This document shows, one piece after another, positions 1-11,650 of a stretch of 64,000 nucleotides of DNA; position 1 is the first letter of the stretch, and the number at the start of each line of letters is the position of its first letter. This stretch comes from Steromphala cineraria (Eukaryota; Mollusca; Gastropoda; Trochida; Trochidae). The stretch covers positions 83,085,060-83,149,059 of the forward strand of contig OU744721.1 in assembly GCA_916613615.1 (NCBI GenBank), read 5' to 3'. The notes under the pieces were generated by a model. That model was not told where the DNA came from. It saw only the letters and a list, made by a program, of their open reading frames with translations, and did no database searches. The translations under genes were made by a program, and so were the position numbers.

Positions 1-1070
1 TTGTTTTAGGCCTTTTTGAATCATTGGACACACTTTTCTTTTTCTTCTTGACTTTTACCTTGGCATCTGGTAAAAATAAAAAAAGACTGAAAACTACCGG
101 GTAGATGATTTAGTTATATATATAATATCACTTGTTTATTGAGGCTAGTAACACTGCCCTAACTTTTCATGTTAATTCCCTATGTTTCAGTCACTTCATC
201 TTGTGAAAGTTACAACTTTACCACTGAAGAGGGTGCTGTACCCAAATATGGGGGGTAATCAGCAAGTCTCAAATAAGACCGTGATTGAGACTGGGGTAAA
301 TTAAGCTTTGCTGGGACAGGTGTGACCGTATCAAGTAAATTATCGAATTCAGGAGCAACTTTACAAAATGTACGCCATTTTCCTACAGTATGTTGTAACC
401 AACCCTAACACCAGACTTGTAACCTAATCCTAAAACTTTGTCGATACGGATCTAAAGTTTTAAAAAAATAGTCACAAAACATCCAAGGGCTAAAAAAGTC
501 AATCTTGTGTGAATCCAAGGGTTAAATCCCAAAATATCATATTTAGTGGCGAACATATCACAGGGATCACTTTGGACAGGGATTTGGGGATATTTACCCA
601 TTGATGTATCTAGATATCCCAATATCAATACTAATGAGGGGAGAAAATCTCAAAGCAAAAATCAAAACTATTATTTTCTTCTCAAACATCCCATTGCTTT
701 CTCTGAAAATCCCACTATATTAGGCCAAGGTAAGATTTTTCTCCCTTTCATACTTTGAACCAGGGCGATCCCTGATATCATAAAGTTGTACCCGAATTCA
801 AATTTATTTTAAACTGCAATTGTAATTTATATATAAATTTAGACATTACCTAATGGCATTAACAGAGTCTTATTTTGTAGTACTCCCTAATAGTTATATA
901 ATTATGATTATATAATGAAATTGCAATAGTGTTTGAAAACCTCTGCTCGAACTAAAATCTAAACATCACTCAGTATGTTCTCAAAAGTTTTTATTGCTTA
1001 CACTGTGAGTCACAGAGGAGTCGATCAAGTCTAATAGACTAATATCCTGATCCACCCTCTGTTGTGTTAG
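1..1070. other. No recognised gene (left flank)
   Basis: AT-rich sequence without a convincing coding exon. The open frame at 546-758 is 70 codons with no recognisable motif and no supporting splice sites, so I do not call it. Nothing repetitive stands out. Confidence 0.5.
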
Positions 1071-1737
1071 TGCAGTTCTCGAGCTAGGAAAGGATCACAC
1101 ATAACGGCGACAAGCCAAAACTGCGACATTTTGGACGGAACGGCGACAAAACCCAAAATAATTATGGACAGAACGGCGAAACATATTTTCAATGAATTTT
1201 TAGACCAAAATCGCTGATCAGAATGGCGACGGATTTGGATTAAACGGCGACACACATTTTTTAAATATTTCATTTTAACTTTGATTCGTTTACCTTTCGT
1301 GTCTGGTATGTTTGTCAGATGTTTATATATATAGATATATGTTTACACAAAAAAATTTCACGTAAGAGATGTTGGTATAAATACTATGTTTTTATAAGTT
1401 TGAAGCTTGTGTTTCACGTCTTAGATGTTTATTTACGATGTTTGATGTGATTTGATTGGTTTGTCTTTCATGTATGAGATGCTTGTCAACTATGTTTGTA
1501 CAAATAAAAGCCGACGTTCAATTAATCCATGATTCATTACCTTGACACTCGAAAAATGAAAATAAAATAAATCATATCTAGAATTACCAATTTTAAACAT
1601 GATTAATGATCAAAATAATGTCATATTATCTAAGCATGCTATGTTAAAAAATGTCTGAGGATATTTTCTGCACCAACAAAAATGATGCTGTAAATATATA
1701 AAATGTTAAAAAGTTCACATTTGATAAACCCAATTCT

Positions 1738-3036
1738 AACAAGATGTGTTTGTGAAACACGAATGCCCCCGGATGCATCCTGCTCGGTGTGTCAAGGTCA
1801 AGGTCACAAGGTCAAATGTCATGGTGTCATCTGAAAGGTCTCATCACAAGGGATACACATATCAAGTATCAAAGACCTAGCACTGACAGTATAGAAACTA
1901 TAGCCAAGGTTAAAGTTTTCGGAAAAGGCTCGCTGTGTCAAGGTCAAGGTCACAAGGTCACATGTCATGGTGTCATCTGAAAGGTCTCATTACAAGGGAT
2001 CCATATGTCAAGTATCAAAGAGCTAGCTCTGACCAATCAAAAGTTATGACCAAGGTTAAAGTTTAAAATGCGCGCTGTGTCAAGGTCAAGGTCACAAGGT
2101 CAAATGTCATGGTGTCATCTGAAAGGTCTCATCACAAGGGATCCATATGTCAAGTATCAAAGAGCTAGCTCTGACCAATCAAAAGTTATGACCAAGGTTA
2201 AAGTTTTTGTGGACAAACGGACAGACGGACGGACGGAAGGAAAAGGTCAAATATCATGGTGTCATCTGAAAGGTCTCATCACAAGGGATACACATGTCAA
2301 GTATCAAAGACCTAGCACTGACAGTATAGAAACTATAGCCAAGGTTAAAGTTTTCGGAAAAGGCTCGCTGTGTCAAGGTCAAGGTCACAAGGTCACATGT
2401 CATGGTGTCATCTGAAAGGTCTCATTACAAGGGATCCATATGTCAAGTATCAAAGAGCTAGCTCTGACCAATCAAAAGTTATGACCAAGGTTAAAGTTTA
2501 AAATGCTCGCTGTGTCAAGGTCAAGGTCACAAGGTCAAATGTCATGGTGTCATCTGAAAGGTCTCATCACAAGGGATCCATATGTCAAGTATCTAAGAGC
2601 TAGCTCTGACCAATCAAAAGTTATGACCAAGGTTAAAGTTTTTGTGGACAAACGGACAGACGGACGGACGGACGGAAAAGGTCAAATATCATGGTGTCAT
2701 CTGAAAGGTCTCATCACAAGGGATACACATGTCAAGTATCAAAGACCTAGCACTGACAGTATAGAAACTATAGCCAAGGTTAAAGTTTTCGGAAAAGGCT
2801 CGCTGTGTCAAGGTCAAGGTCACAAGGTCAAATGTCATGGTGTCATCTGAAAGGTCTCATCACAAGGGATCCATATGTCAAGTATCAAAGACCTAGCTCT
2901 GACCAATCAAAAGTTATGACCAAGGTTAAAGTTTTTGTGGACAAACGGACAGACAGACAGACAGACGGACGGACGGACGGACAGACGGACAGGTGAAAAA
3001 CAATATACCCCCGGAATCTCCGATTCGGGGGCATAA
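1738..3036 (-). mobile_element. Helentron-associated-like element, family A, with tandem core repeats
   Basis: The plus-strand right end is a hairpin (cccccggaatc-tcc-gattcggggg, about 3008-3031), adjoining a GGAC-type microsatellite (2943-2990). The core is a tandem array. The left end has CCCCCGG at 1766 and a 15-nt stem-loop GTGTTT-gtg-AAACAC (1746-1760). Read on the minus strand, this is hairpin, microsatellite, minisatellite, CGGGGG arm, terminal stem-loop. That is the layout described for HINE/DINE-1 and bivalve pearl elements. It has no coding capacity: the 63-115-codon frames inside simply read through the repeats. Exact ends are inferred by analogy with the other families in the window. 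Confidence 0.65.
1787..2942. repeat. Minisatellite array of CAAGGTCA-containing units with higher-order structure
   Basis: Units of about 140-150 bp begin with a run of TCAAGGTCA-type repeats, followed by a segment containing ATGGTGTCATCTGAAAGG and later CCAAGGTTAAAGTTT. The leading segment occurs six times (near 1789, 1936, 2078, 2372, 2513 and 2805). Units are organised in a higher-order repeat of about 435 bp: 2068-2415 and 2503-2850 are almost identical. Internal GGAC-rich runs at 2217-2240 and 2650-2680 suggest that the terminal microsatellite was copied together with the core units. Confidence 0.85.
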
Positions 3037-3337
3037 AAAGGTAAATTGGTTTCAGAATATAAACTTGTAGAATTATTATTTATCAAACAAAAACGACAAG
3101 AATACAATAAAGACATATACTTTAAAATTATAAAAGTAAATTGAAACCGCTTTTCATATTTCATATCAACAGAAACTCGTTATTACAAAACCAAGCAAAT
3201 AACGATCGACTTTGCTACTGAATAGACAACAATCACCCATGACATTAATTAGACAACAATGACCAATTACAATAAGAATAGTAACAATACCTTGAATTAA
3301 TTGAGTAATTACGACCAATTACTAAGACTGATTGATG

Positions 3338-3910
3338 ACTTACGGCCCGACCGACATCAAGGTAAACATAGTATGGACTTGCTTCATCGCAAAAGTTATA
3401 TAGTGTTTTTATAGATTTCCAAAAAGCTTTTGATAATATATGGCGTGTGGGTCTTCAGCCAAAACTTATCAATAATGGGGAAATTTAAAAAATCATTTAT
3501 AATATGTATGATAATATCAAGTCATGTGTTTCATTGGGTGGAAATGACTGCATATTTTGACTGTTGTAAGGGCGTACGCCAGGGAGAAAATTTGTCACCT
3601 TTAAATTTTTCATTGTTTATAAATGACGTTGAGTCCGACATATTTGGCCTCTATTGATAGCAGTGGTATCGGAATAGCATATTGCATCAAGTGGAAGTTA
3701 AATGTGAATATTAAGAAATATTAAGAATATTAAGAATATTTTGAAACTTAGAACAAGTAATACTAGATAGAAAGTAGATAAACTTTATTTATTATTTATA
3801 GTTATTCAAACTTATTAAGAAAATATATTATGTTGAAAGTATATTTTTATCTGCTACGAATCCATCGTGTCTACGAAACAGTGTGCCAGTGGTGTAAACT
3901 TCGATTTCCA
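3338..3910. repeat. Diverged dispersed repeat, copy 1 (other copy 7978-8200)
   Basis: Two blocks here match the 7978-8200 region in the same order. The first is TGACTTACG...GACATCAAG.TAAACA near 3338-3390 and near 7980-8020. The second is TATATTTTTATCTG with CTACGAA near 3840-3860 and near 8110-8130. In this copy the two blocks are separated by a reverse-transcriptase fragment that is absent from the other copy. Divergence is considerable. Family unknown. Confidence 0.4.
3395..3660 (+). pseudogene. Broken non-LTR retrotransposon reverse-transcriptase fragment
   Basis: Conceptual translation in two frames shows reverse-transcriptase pieces. Around 3402-3450 is a FIDFQKAFDNIW-like block, the motif A region of LINE polymerases. 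In the open frame 3430-3657 are GVRQGENLSP and FSLFINDVESD, corresponding to the conserved GVRQGDPLSP...LFINDL region. The blocks lie in different frames with stops between them, and no YADD-type motif or flanking domains remain. It is an old decayed fragment; the LINE clade cannot be fixed. Confidence 0.75.
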
Positions 3911-4582
3911 TCTGTGAATTCATGCAAATGAATTCTGACAATATGGAGACTTGGTTCTGTTTTTTTTATGAATAAGTCATACCACCATACCAATAGACGA
4001 CAATCAAATATAGCAAAATTGTTACAAACTAATACAAAAAAAATTTGTGTCGCCGTTTCATCCAATTTGTCGCCGTTTCAACTAAAATTGTGTCGCCGTT
4101 TTGCAGTGTCGCCGTTTCGTCCGTATCCCACACATACCTCTTTCGAGATAATCGTCTTCAAAGAGTTCCAAACTTTTCCTCACAAGAGCAGAAGACATGA
4201 TAATTACAGATTTTTCCTGCAACACGCGTGGCGATAACTTTACAACCGGATGTTTATAAGTTTGAGATTATTCTCAGCACTGCTGTGTGACCACGGATAA
4301 ATGTAAACCGCATCCTATCATCGCGGCAAGGATCTCATTTCCAAAACTTCCGGTTACCATTTATACTCTCAAAGCAGTGCTGCATGTGAATTTATTACAT
4401 TTCTAGTACAACTTGCAAGAGATGATTTTGTAATATATCCAGAATACATTGAAATATTACCCTAACTATTAAACTGGATGGAATACAAAGATGAAAACTC
4501 ACCAGAATACTAAGATGTGTACTTTTAAATTCCGAAGAGTGTGAGAGTACATCGGGTCGCCATAACTAAAATTGAAAAAGCG

Positions 4583-6131
4583 TGGATGTCATTTTAAAGT
4601 ATCTTTAAACAATTATTGAGTGACAAGCAAATAATTTTACCTTTGAAAATCTATTCAAGGTGAGTTGATTTTTCTTTCAGTGCATGTCTGCAATCAAGCG
4701 AGTGTCATGAAAATAACTATAAAGCACACGTCTCTAATCCTAATTCAACGTATTGCCTCTTGAACAGGCATGTTATTGATCTTGGAGGGCGTTTTGAATT
4801 GTGACAATTTCTTTGATGACAGCTGTCATCAATGTACTGGTAGTGTTTCCTTGTTGGAACGTTTGATTCTCATTGCTTTACAATAAATTGTTTTGTTATT
4901 GGAGTAATAAATGTCGTGAACTAGACCAGATGGATATCTAGGTGTAAATTTGTGTTGGTTCTTAGATGCCTTCATTGGATGGTATGGCTAGTGACCCTAT
5001 TATCGTGGTAACCCTATTATCGTGGTATACTCATTTAAGTCTCCAATACCTACAAGGAATATTTATATTTGCAAAGCACATCATAAATGAATAAACTAAA
5101 TACCGAGGTATCTAGAAAAACATTTGTTCAAATTTTCAGTAATATTTTCTCACATGTTCAGTGATCTGAAAAAATGAGTATAATTTCATTTATGAAATAT
5201 TAACTGCATGTGCAATTAGTTTAAAAAATGATCCTGTCTTCACAAAATATTGTCCGAGATTTTTTTTATTTTGTATGTGAATAGTTTGATAGATAACAAA
5301 AAGAAATGTATGAAAGAAAAATGTATTAATGGTTTCAAAGATGTTGAATTAAGAATTACATTTACTGCGAAAATAAGACACAAACCCTAAAATTATAACT
5401 TTTTCGGCATATTCAAGTAGGTTATTAATGAGCTCAAAATAGATTGCAACATTCTCTTTTCAATGTATAGGAACAACTTACGTGAAAACAATGATCTCAC
5501 TTTTCAGGAGCAATGTAACTTGAAAATTATATATATTATTTAATTGTGAAAATGGCATTTTGTTAAGATAGTGTTCAAATCACTTACCAAAAATGGCTGC
5601 TCGGTAAAACTGTGACAAGGTGTCTTTTTATTAGAATGTTCTTGTTACAGCTTTGCAAATATTGTGTTTACTATCCTAATATCAAATCAATTTTCATTCA
5701 ATTGGTAAATAATAATCTTTAATTGGTAATTATATCTACAGAGAATAATTAATTTATCATATACTAATTACCTTGATAATAGGGACACTTCGGATTAATA
5801 CATCACACAGATTAGATTTTTAAAATCTACGTCCAAAAATATATTTTCCAATCTGAGATATTATATAGAAAAATGTTGCAAAAAAGAATTTTATGCCAAG
5901 TGGATTATGTACCATTGTTTATTCAAAGACGACTGAATCATTTATGTCTAACTTTTTGACATTGATCTAGTATTGGTGTGAATGGTGTGTGAAAGTTTCT
6001 GTCTGTATTTTATTGTTTAAAAAAGGCTTCCTTGTAACCCAGACTGAATTTGATTTCAATTATGTCTGTCGACTTGGCAGTCCCCTGGCTGCTGAGTTTT
6101 TGATTGTTACAGGATTTGAGGAATAAAAAAA
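4583..6131. repeat. Tandem duplication, copy 1 (1,549-bp unit)
   Basis: Starting at tggatgtcatttt (4583), the sequence is repeated without any difference I could find at an offset of exactly 1,549 bp. The unit ends in GAGGAATAAAAAAA directly abutting the second copy. It contains no convincing coding exon. An internal doublet of CCCTATTATCGTGGTA lies near 4994-5026, and a related inverted motif (GATAATAGGG) near 5775. Confidence 0.95.
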
Positions 6132-7680
6132 TGGATGTCATTTTAAAGTATCTTTAAACAATTATTGAGTGACAAGCAAATAATTTTACCTTTGAAAATC
6201 TATTCAAGGTGAGTTGATTTTTCTTTCAGTGCATGTCTGCAATCAAGCGAGTGTCATGAAAATAACTATAAAGCACACGTCTCTAATCCTAATTCAACGT
6301 ATTGCCTCTTGAACAGGCATGTTATTGATCTTGGAGGGCGTTTTGAATTGTGACAATTTCTTTGATGACAGCTGTCATCAATGTACTGGTAGTGTTTCCT
6401 TGTTGGAACGTTTGATTCTCATTGCTTTACAATAAATTGTTTTGTTATTGGAGTAATAAATGTCGTGAACTAGACCAGATGGATATCTAGGTGTAAATTT
6501 GTGTTGGTTCTTAGATGCCTTCATTGGATGGTATGGCTAGTGACCCTATTATCGTGGTAACCCTATTATCGTGGTATACTCATTTAAGTCTCCAATACCT
6601 ACAAGGAATATTTATATTTGCAAAGCACATCATAAATGAATAAACTAAATACCGAGGTATCTAGAAAAACATTTGTTCAAATTTTCAGTAATATTTTCTC
6701 ACATGTTCAGTGATCTGAAAAAATGAGTATAATTTCATTTATGAAATATTAACTGCATGTGCAATTAGTTTAAAAAATGATCCTGTCTTCACAAAATATT
6801 GTCCGAGATTTTTTTTATTTTGTATGTGAATAGTTTGATAGATAACAAAAAGAAATGTATGAAAGAAAAATGTATTAATGGTTTCAAAGATGTTGAATTA
6901 AGAATTACATTTACTGCGAAAATAAGACACAAACCCTAAAATTATAACTTTTTCGGCATATTCAAGTAGGTTATTAATGAGCTCAAAATAGATTGCAACA
7001 TTCTCTTTTCAATGTATAGGAACAACTTACGTGAAAACAATGATCTCACTTTTCAGGAGCAATGTAACTTGAAAATTATATATATTATTTAATTGTGAAA
7101 ATGGCATTTTGTTAAGATAGTGTTCAAATCACTTACCAAAAATGGCTGCTCGGTAAAACTGTGACAAGGTGTCTTTTTATTAGAATGTTCTTGTTACAGC
7201 TTTGCAAATATTGTGTTTACTATCCTAATATCAAATCAATTTTCATTCAATTGGTAAATAATAATCTTTAATTGGTAATTATATCTACAGAGAATAATTA
7301 ATTTATCATATACTAATTACCTTGATAATAGGGACACTTCGGATTAATACATCACACAGATTAGATTTTTAAAATCTACGTCCAAAAATATATTTTCCAA
7401 TCTGAGATATTATATAGAAAAATGTTGCAAAAAAGAATTTTATGCCAAGTGGATTATGTACCATTGTTTATTCAAAGACGACTGAATCATTTATGTCTAA
7501 CTTTTTGACATTGATCTAGTATTGGTGTGAATGGTGTGTGAAAGTTTCTGTCTGTATTTTATTGTTTAAAAAAGGCTTCCTTGTAACCCAGACTGAATTT
7601 GATTTCAATTATGTCTGTCGACTTGGCAGTCCCCTGGCTGCTGAGTTTTTGATTGTTACAGGATTTGAGGAATAAAAAAA
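6132..7680. repeat. Tandem duplication, copy 2 (1,549-bp unit)
   Basis: This is the second, apparently identical copy of the 4583-6131 unit. It ends in the same GGATTTGAGGAATAAA sequence, which here runs into a much longer A tract instead of the 7-A junction between the copies. Absence of divergence means a very recent duplication or an assembly artefact. The A-rich end resembles the 3' end of a retroposed or polyadenylated sequence. Confidence 0.95.
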
Positions 7681-7720
7681 AAAAAAAAAAAAAAAAAAAT
7701 TCTTAAAATCTTAAAAGGTG

Positions 7721-7752
<32 letters not shown>
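7674..7752. repeat. A-rich tracts
   Basis: Two long A runs are separated by about 25 bases and end in a TATATATA stretch. They close the second copy of the tandem duplication. Such homopolymers are prone to length errors in sequencing. Confidence 0.9.
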
Positions 7753-7756
<4 letters not shown>

Positions 7757-8792
7757 TATTTTCCATAGATAGAAGTTTAATTTACATATTTTGGAGGGAC
7801 ATATGTGCAGAGTTTAAAAACAAGAAACAATAATTAGATTGTACTTCTTTAGAGGGAAATATACAGGTGAAACAAAAAGACCCACGATAATAGGGACCAC
7901 CTTCATACGGGTGTATAGGTGGTTTCGTAAATACGGGAAATGCACAGAAATGTTGATGGGTCATATGATTGAATGATGATTGACTTACGTCGGGACATCA
8001 AGATAAACAAAGAATCGACTTGCTCAGAAATTATTAAATTTTTTATACATGTTATTGTTAACAAAATAAACATAAAAATTAAAAAAAAATATCTATAGTT
8101 TGTTTTAGAAATATATTTTTATCTGTCTACGAAAACACTTGTTCCCGTAAATACATGTAGAATTCTGTTCCCTCTGATTCAGTGAGCAAGTGCAATCGAT
8201 GAAAAGAAACGAGCATCATCATTTTAGATACATAGTAAATTGTGATTTCATTAAAAATCAAGAATTATTTTGATGAAGAATATCTGAACTAAGTCATATT
8301 AATGAAGGTGTAGTATTCAAGAAGTTATTAATGCTCAAAGGCTGACTGGGATTTCAGTCTGGACCGATTTTCAAATCGGCAATGTCTTCAAAATAAATGA
8401 AAAACTAAAGCAAATAACAAAATTTCAATATGTTGATCATTTATTCTCACAATTTTGCATCGATACATGACAATGATTTGATTGGGAGAGGCCTATTATT
8501 AAATTATTTCGACTTTGAAAATTTCGGAGGAAAAATTGCATTTTTTTAATGCAAGGCTTCTTGTCTCAGTAACAGCGGAGCGACAGAGGAGAAAACTGAA
8601 GGGAGCATGATCGTCTACCTATATTGAATGGTAAATACATGTAGATTTCTGTATGGAATAAATATTTGAAACTGGTATAGTGAGTACTTTCCCAGTGATT
8701 TTCAAATGTAATATGCCTGACATACTAACTTATTTCTAAAAGATAGTCAGTAGAATCAAAGGGTTGAAATGGTAAAAATTGGCAAAATATTG
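7753..8792. other. No recognised gene
   Basis: AT-rich, no credible exon. CCACGATAATAGGG (about 7883-7896) is the exact reverse complement of CCCTATTATCGTGG in the preceding tandem units and may be the inverted end of an element including part of the duplication. The block 7978-8200 is the second copy of the dispersed repeat at 3338-3910. Confidence 0.5.
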
Positions 8793-9011
8793 CAGGGGTC
8801 GAAATTAGTCCTATTGGGGTACTAGCCATTCAGACTAGGGCATTCCTGTGAGCACTAGCCCAAACATATTCTTACTAGCCAAATACACCGATATAAACAT
8901 ATTTTCTTTAAATTCAACTAGCCCTTTGGACTACCAATGATTGCACTTTACTAGCCCAGCATCATTTTCACTAGCCATGGGCTACCGGGCTAGTGCTAAT
9001 TTCGAACCCTG
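8793..9011. mobile_element. hAT-like MITE (CAGGGKTCGAAATTAG ends)
   Basis: The left terminus CAGGGGTCGAAATTAG and the right terminus CTAATTTCGAACCCTG are inverted complements with one mismatch. The interior is rich in ACTAGCC/GGCTAGT motifs and has no coding frame. CAGGG-type termini and small size fit non-autonomous hAT elements. Flanks share only TATTG, so the 8-bp target duplication is at best decayed. A related partial copy lies at 10630-10728. Confidence 0.7.
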
Positions 9012-9019
9012 TATTGTTT

Positions 9020-9180
9020 CTATAAACAGTTCTTAAGCAGACGTAATGATAGGTTAACCATCATATACTTGAGATAAAAGATATATAATAGAGCACACAC
9101 TTTATAAACAAAATGTTTGGAGCTTTGACATAAAAATATATCAAATGAAGATGTAATTACCATCAAAGAAAAAAAATAAT
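9020..9180. repeat. Diverged dispersed repeat shared with 45290-45430
   Basis: The block around GCACACACTTTATAAACAAA (about 9093) is followed by a tail containing ATAAAAATATAT and ATTACCATCA. The 45290-45430 block shows the same order and spacing. Minus-strand readings of both give similar peptides, so it could be a decayed LINE coding piece, but I cannot assign a domain. Confidence 0.45.
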
Positions 9181-9470
9181 GACAACTTGAATCATGATAG
9201 TTTTTATACAATGAAGAAACCAAAGATTTTATTTTCAAAATACATCTCTCATGAATAAATTTTATAAGGAGCTTGTAGTAAAGTATTTAGTTCTCTGTCT
9301 ATATTTCTTCTTACAAGGTACATATTGCCTGCTATTATTATATATAGATATATTGCTTGTGTTAAACTCTCTTTGCTGGCTGCCTTTCAGGCAATGCAAG
9401 ATATTTTTTTTCATTTATTGTAGGTGTTTTGCAGAAAACTTTGTGGTAGTGAAATATTAAGGTTTACGTA

Positions 9471-10620
9471 AGATTAATGAAGAAAATTAGAATTTTGCTT
9501 TTGAGCATTCAATATTCTTTAGAACACTTTCTCCATAATACCTGAAGTTGACAAGTGTGGACTAAAAATATATATAAGGAGTGTTTGATACATTAAATGT
9601 TCCCAGGTTTATGAATTGTTTAGACAGATCATTTCATTGTATATTTATTGTATTATATTTTGTTTACTATTGAATTAATTTTTAAGAAAACCGACTGTTA
9701 TGTGACTTTTATGTGTTATTTATTGTCACTCTTGTTTGTTGTCACTCTTTTTTTGATAGGCGTTCTAAGTTTTTGCCATTAGAAACTTTCTATCATTATG
9801 GTTTCAAAACTTCCAAAATGAGCAAAAGAGACAATGTGTTACTTGGAGAATATTGTGTGAGTGTGTATTTTTTAAAACAACCGTTAAACTCGACTTTAAT
9901 ACTTTTTTAATTTCATTATTAGATGTTTCAACAAAATAAGAAATGGGCTTGTTTATTTGAAATTTTCCCAATAAACACTTTTAATTAGCCTTTCATTAGG
10001 ACCTCCTAATTAACGGCTTTAAAAAACCAAACTGGGCTAGGGGCCATAAAACTCGTGCGGGTATGGCATGTCATACAGACTGTTGCAAAGTGGCGCATCA
10101 TTGTTTCAACTGAATTATCCCCTTTAAATAAGTATTGTTTAATTACCATTGATGTGGATATCTTTATTACACCAAACAGTTAATAGTGTTACATCGTCAA
10201 ATGATTTATCTATCTGAGTGGTAAACATTTTCAGAAAATTGTTAATTGTTTTTTTTTCCTGTGATATTGTTATGTTAAATGTATAGATCACTTGGCAATG
10301 ATTCTGTTTAATAATGTCAAGAAAAGCCTTTAAGGGCATGTGACCAGTCATGCATTCATGCATGAGATAGATCTAAGCTGCCCATCAGAAGTGGCATTCA
10401 AAAACAGCTTAAATTACCAGACTGAACATATTTGAGTAGGGACATTTGACGCACTATAAGATATTTCAATCAGACACTCATATATTCCAAAGAAAAAAGC
10501 AAAGTATAATTGTGATTATGTAAACTTTAACATTTTGTCTTTACTGGTGTACTGTCAGAGGTGGAATGCTATGCAGTATTGCATGTACATTGGTCATTTT
10601 GCTGTATTAGTCAAATTCAT
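9471..10620. other. No recognised gene
   Basis: AT-rich intergenic sequence. The frames of 65-74 codons at 9713-9910 and 10139-10363 have low-complexity composition and no recognisable motif. Confidence 0.45.
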
Positions 10621-10629
10621 GTACATAAT

Positions 10630-10728
10630 ATCTTCTTAAAATTCAACTAGCCCTTCGGAATACCATTTTACTAGCCCAGCATTTTTTGAGCTACTGGACT
10701 AGACAGTTAATTTGGAACCCTTAGGGTT
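10630..10728. mobile_element. Partial second copy of the 8793-9011 MITE
   Basis: AAATTCAACTAGCCCTT, TTTACTAGCCCAGCAT and the terminal TTAATTTGGAACCCT match the right half of the MITE at 8793-9011 in the same orientation, with about a dozen differences. The left half is missing. Confidence 0.7.
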
Positions 10729-11007
10729 GTCTATAACGGTAATTAAAATTCATTTTGTAGAAAAAAACCTCATAAATCTTTCCTTTAAAATTCAAAATAA
10801 GGATAAAAAATGCTTTGGGTTTCTATGAAGATGTCTCTGGTAACTGTTTTTAAGAACTGATTTGGATTTCTAATGAGTACTGATAAGAGTAATTTTGAGA
10901 TAGCAATACTGCTTGATACATGATCATTATTATGACTGCACAGCATTGTCAGCTTTGAGAACTTGTTGCTAGAATATTGAGTCAGTTGATCATACCCTCA
11001 GGCCTAC

Positions 11008-11650
11008 CAAACAAGAAAAGCCTTTAAAAAGGCAAGCTTTGGGGCACCTGGTTATGTATCACTATATAAAACCAGGAGATTTAGGTTAGGGAGGACAGGA
11101 ACGGGGACTTTTACTTGAATCAATTGTTCCAATCGGAGACGCATGTTCTTTGCTCTTTGTTTTATTAGTTATCAGTACACTATGTAAAGTAAAACATCTT
11201 GTTCGTTCCGCTTAAATTCCAACAATGATAGATATGGTTGATACAAACATGGAATGTCGTTTCCGAATGTGGAATGCAAAACATACACAGAATAACTACA
11301 AAACAGCTCACATGCATATGCAAAATTGATATTTATTAAGGGTGTAAACGCTCATCCATATATTGTTGAAAATATATGATATACTTTTCATCATAACATT
11401 ATTATAATAATCAGTTTTCAAATTAAAGCTTGCCAATTATTTCGTACCACCCACATGGTCACGTGGGTATAAATTTGCTACAGCTCTGTCAATTGGTCGT
11501 TCGAAATACCAGGATATGCTTAAAACAAATATCATTGGCTGAAACTTTTCTTTGAAGTTTCCAAGAGTAATATAGAGAGAACCTTCCGCCATTAGTTTTC
11601 AATATCAAATGTTACAGAACTTTGGGGTCTCTGGACCCCAAAGCAAGAAA
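11008..11650 (-). mobile_element. Helentron-associated-like element, family E (no tandem core seen)
   Basis: A perfect 10-bp hairpin CTTTGGGGTC-tctg-GACCCCAAAG lies at 11620-11643. At the left end, CTTTGGGG (11037-11044) is complementary to the hairpin arm. It is preceded by a stem-loop GCCTTT-aa-AAAGGC (11020-11033) and then, reading the minus strand outward, a T-rich TTTTCTTGTTTGG end. This is the same order of parts as the other tandem-repeat elements in the window, but I see no microsatellite or repeated core. It is therefore called with less confidence than the others. Confidence 0.5.

Larger units (their letters stand above)
1075..4150. mobile_element. Candidate DNA transposon remnant with AACGGCGACA subterminal repeats
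   Basis: The left side (about 1100-1255) carries five copies of a motif close to AACGGCGACA. The right side (about 4045-4120) carries four copies of its reverse complement, TGTCGCCGTT. Short outer stretches also match in inverted orientation: TCTCGA near 1077 and its complement near 4140. Clusters of short subterminal motifs facing inward are typical of cut-and-paste transposons. Between the ends lie a later tandem-repeat element (1738-3036) and a broken reverse-transcriptase fragment (3395-3660). No transposase and no clean target duplication were seen, so the superfamily is unknown and the outer limits are approximate. Confidence 0.45.

Noticed and set aside
2943..2990. GGAC/GACA repeat as a possible telomeric or CRISPR-like array
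   Set aside because: It is a simple microsatellite next to the element hairpin; there are no spacers and the host is eukaryotic.
1789..2996. Several 63-115-codon plus-strand frames with repeated peptides
   Set aside because: They are translations of the minisatellite units; the period is not constrained to a reading frame and no gene context exists.
4255..4375. Inverted 10-mers CAGCACTGCT and AGCAGTGCTG
   Set aside because: Short arms, no target duplication and no related copy in the window.
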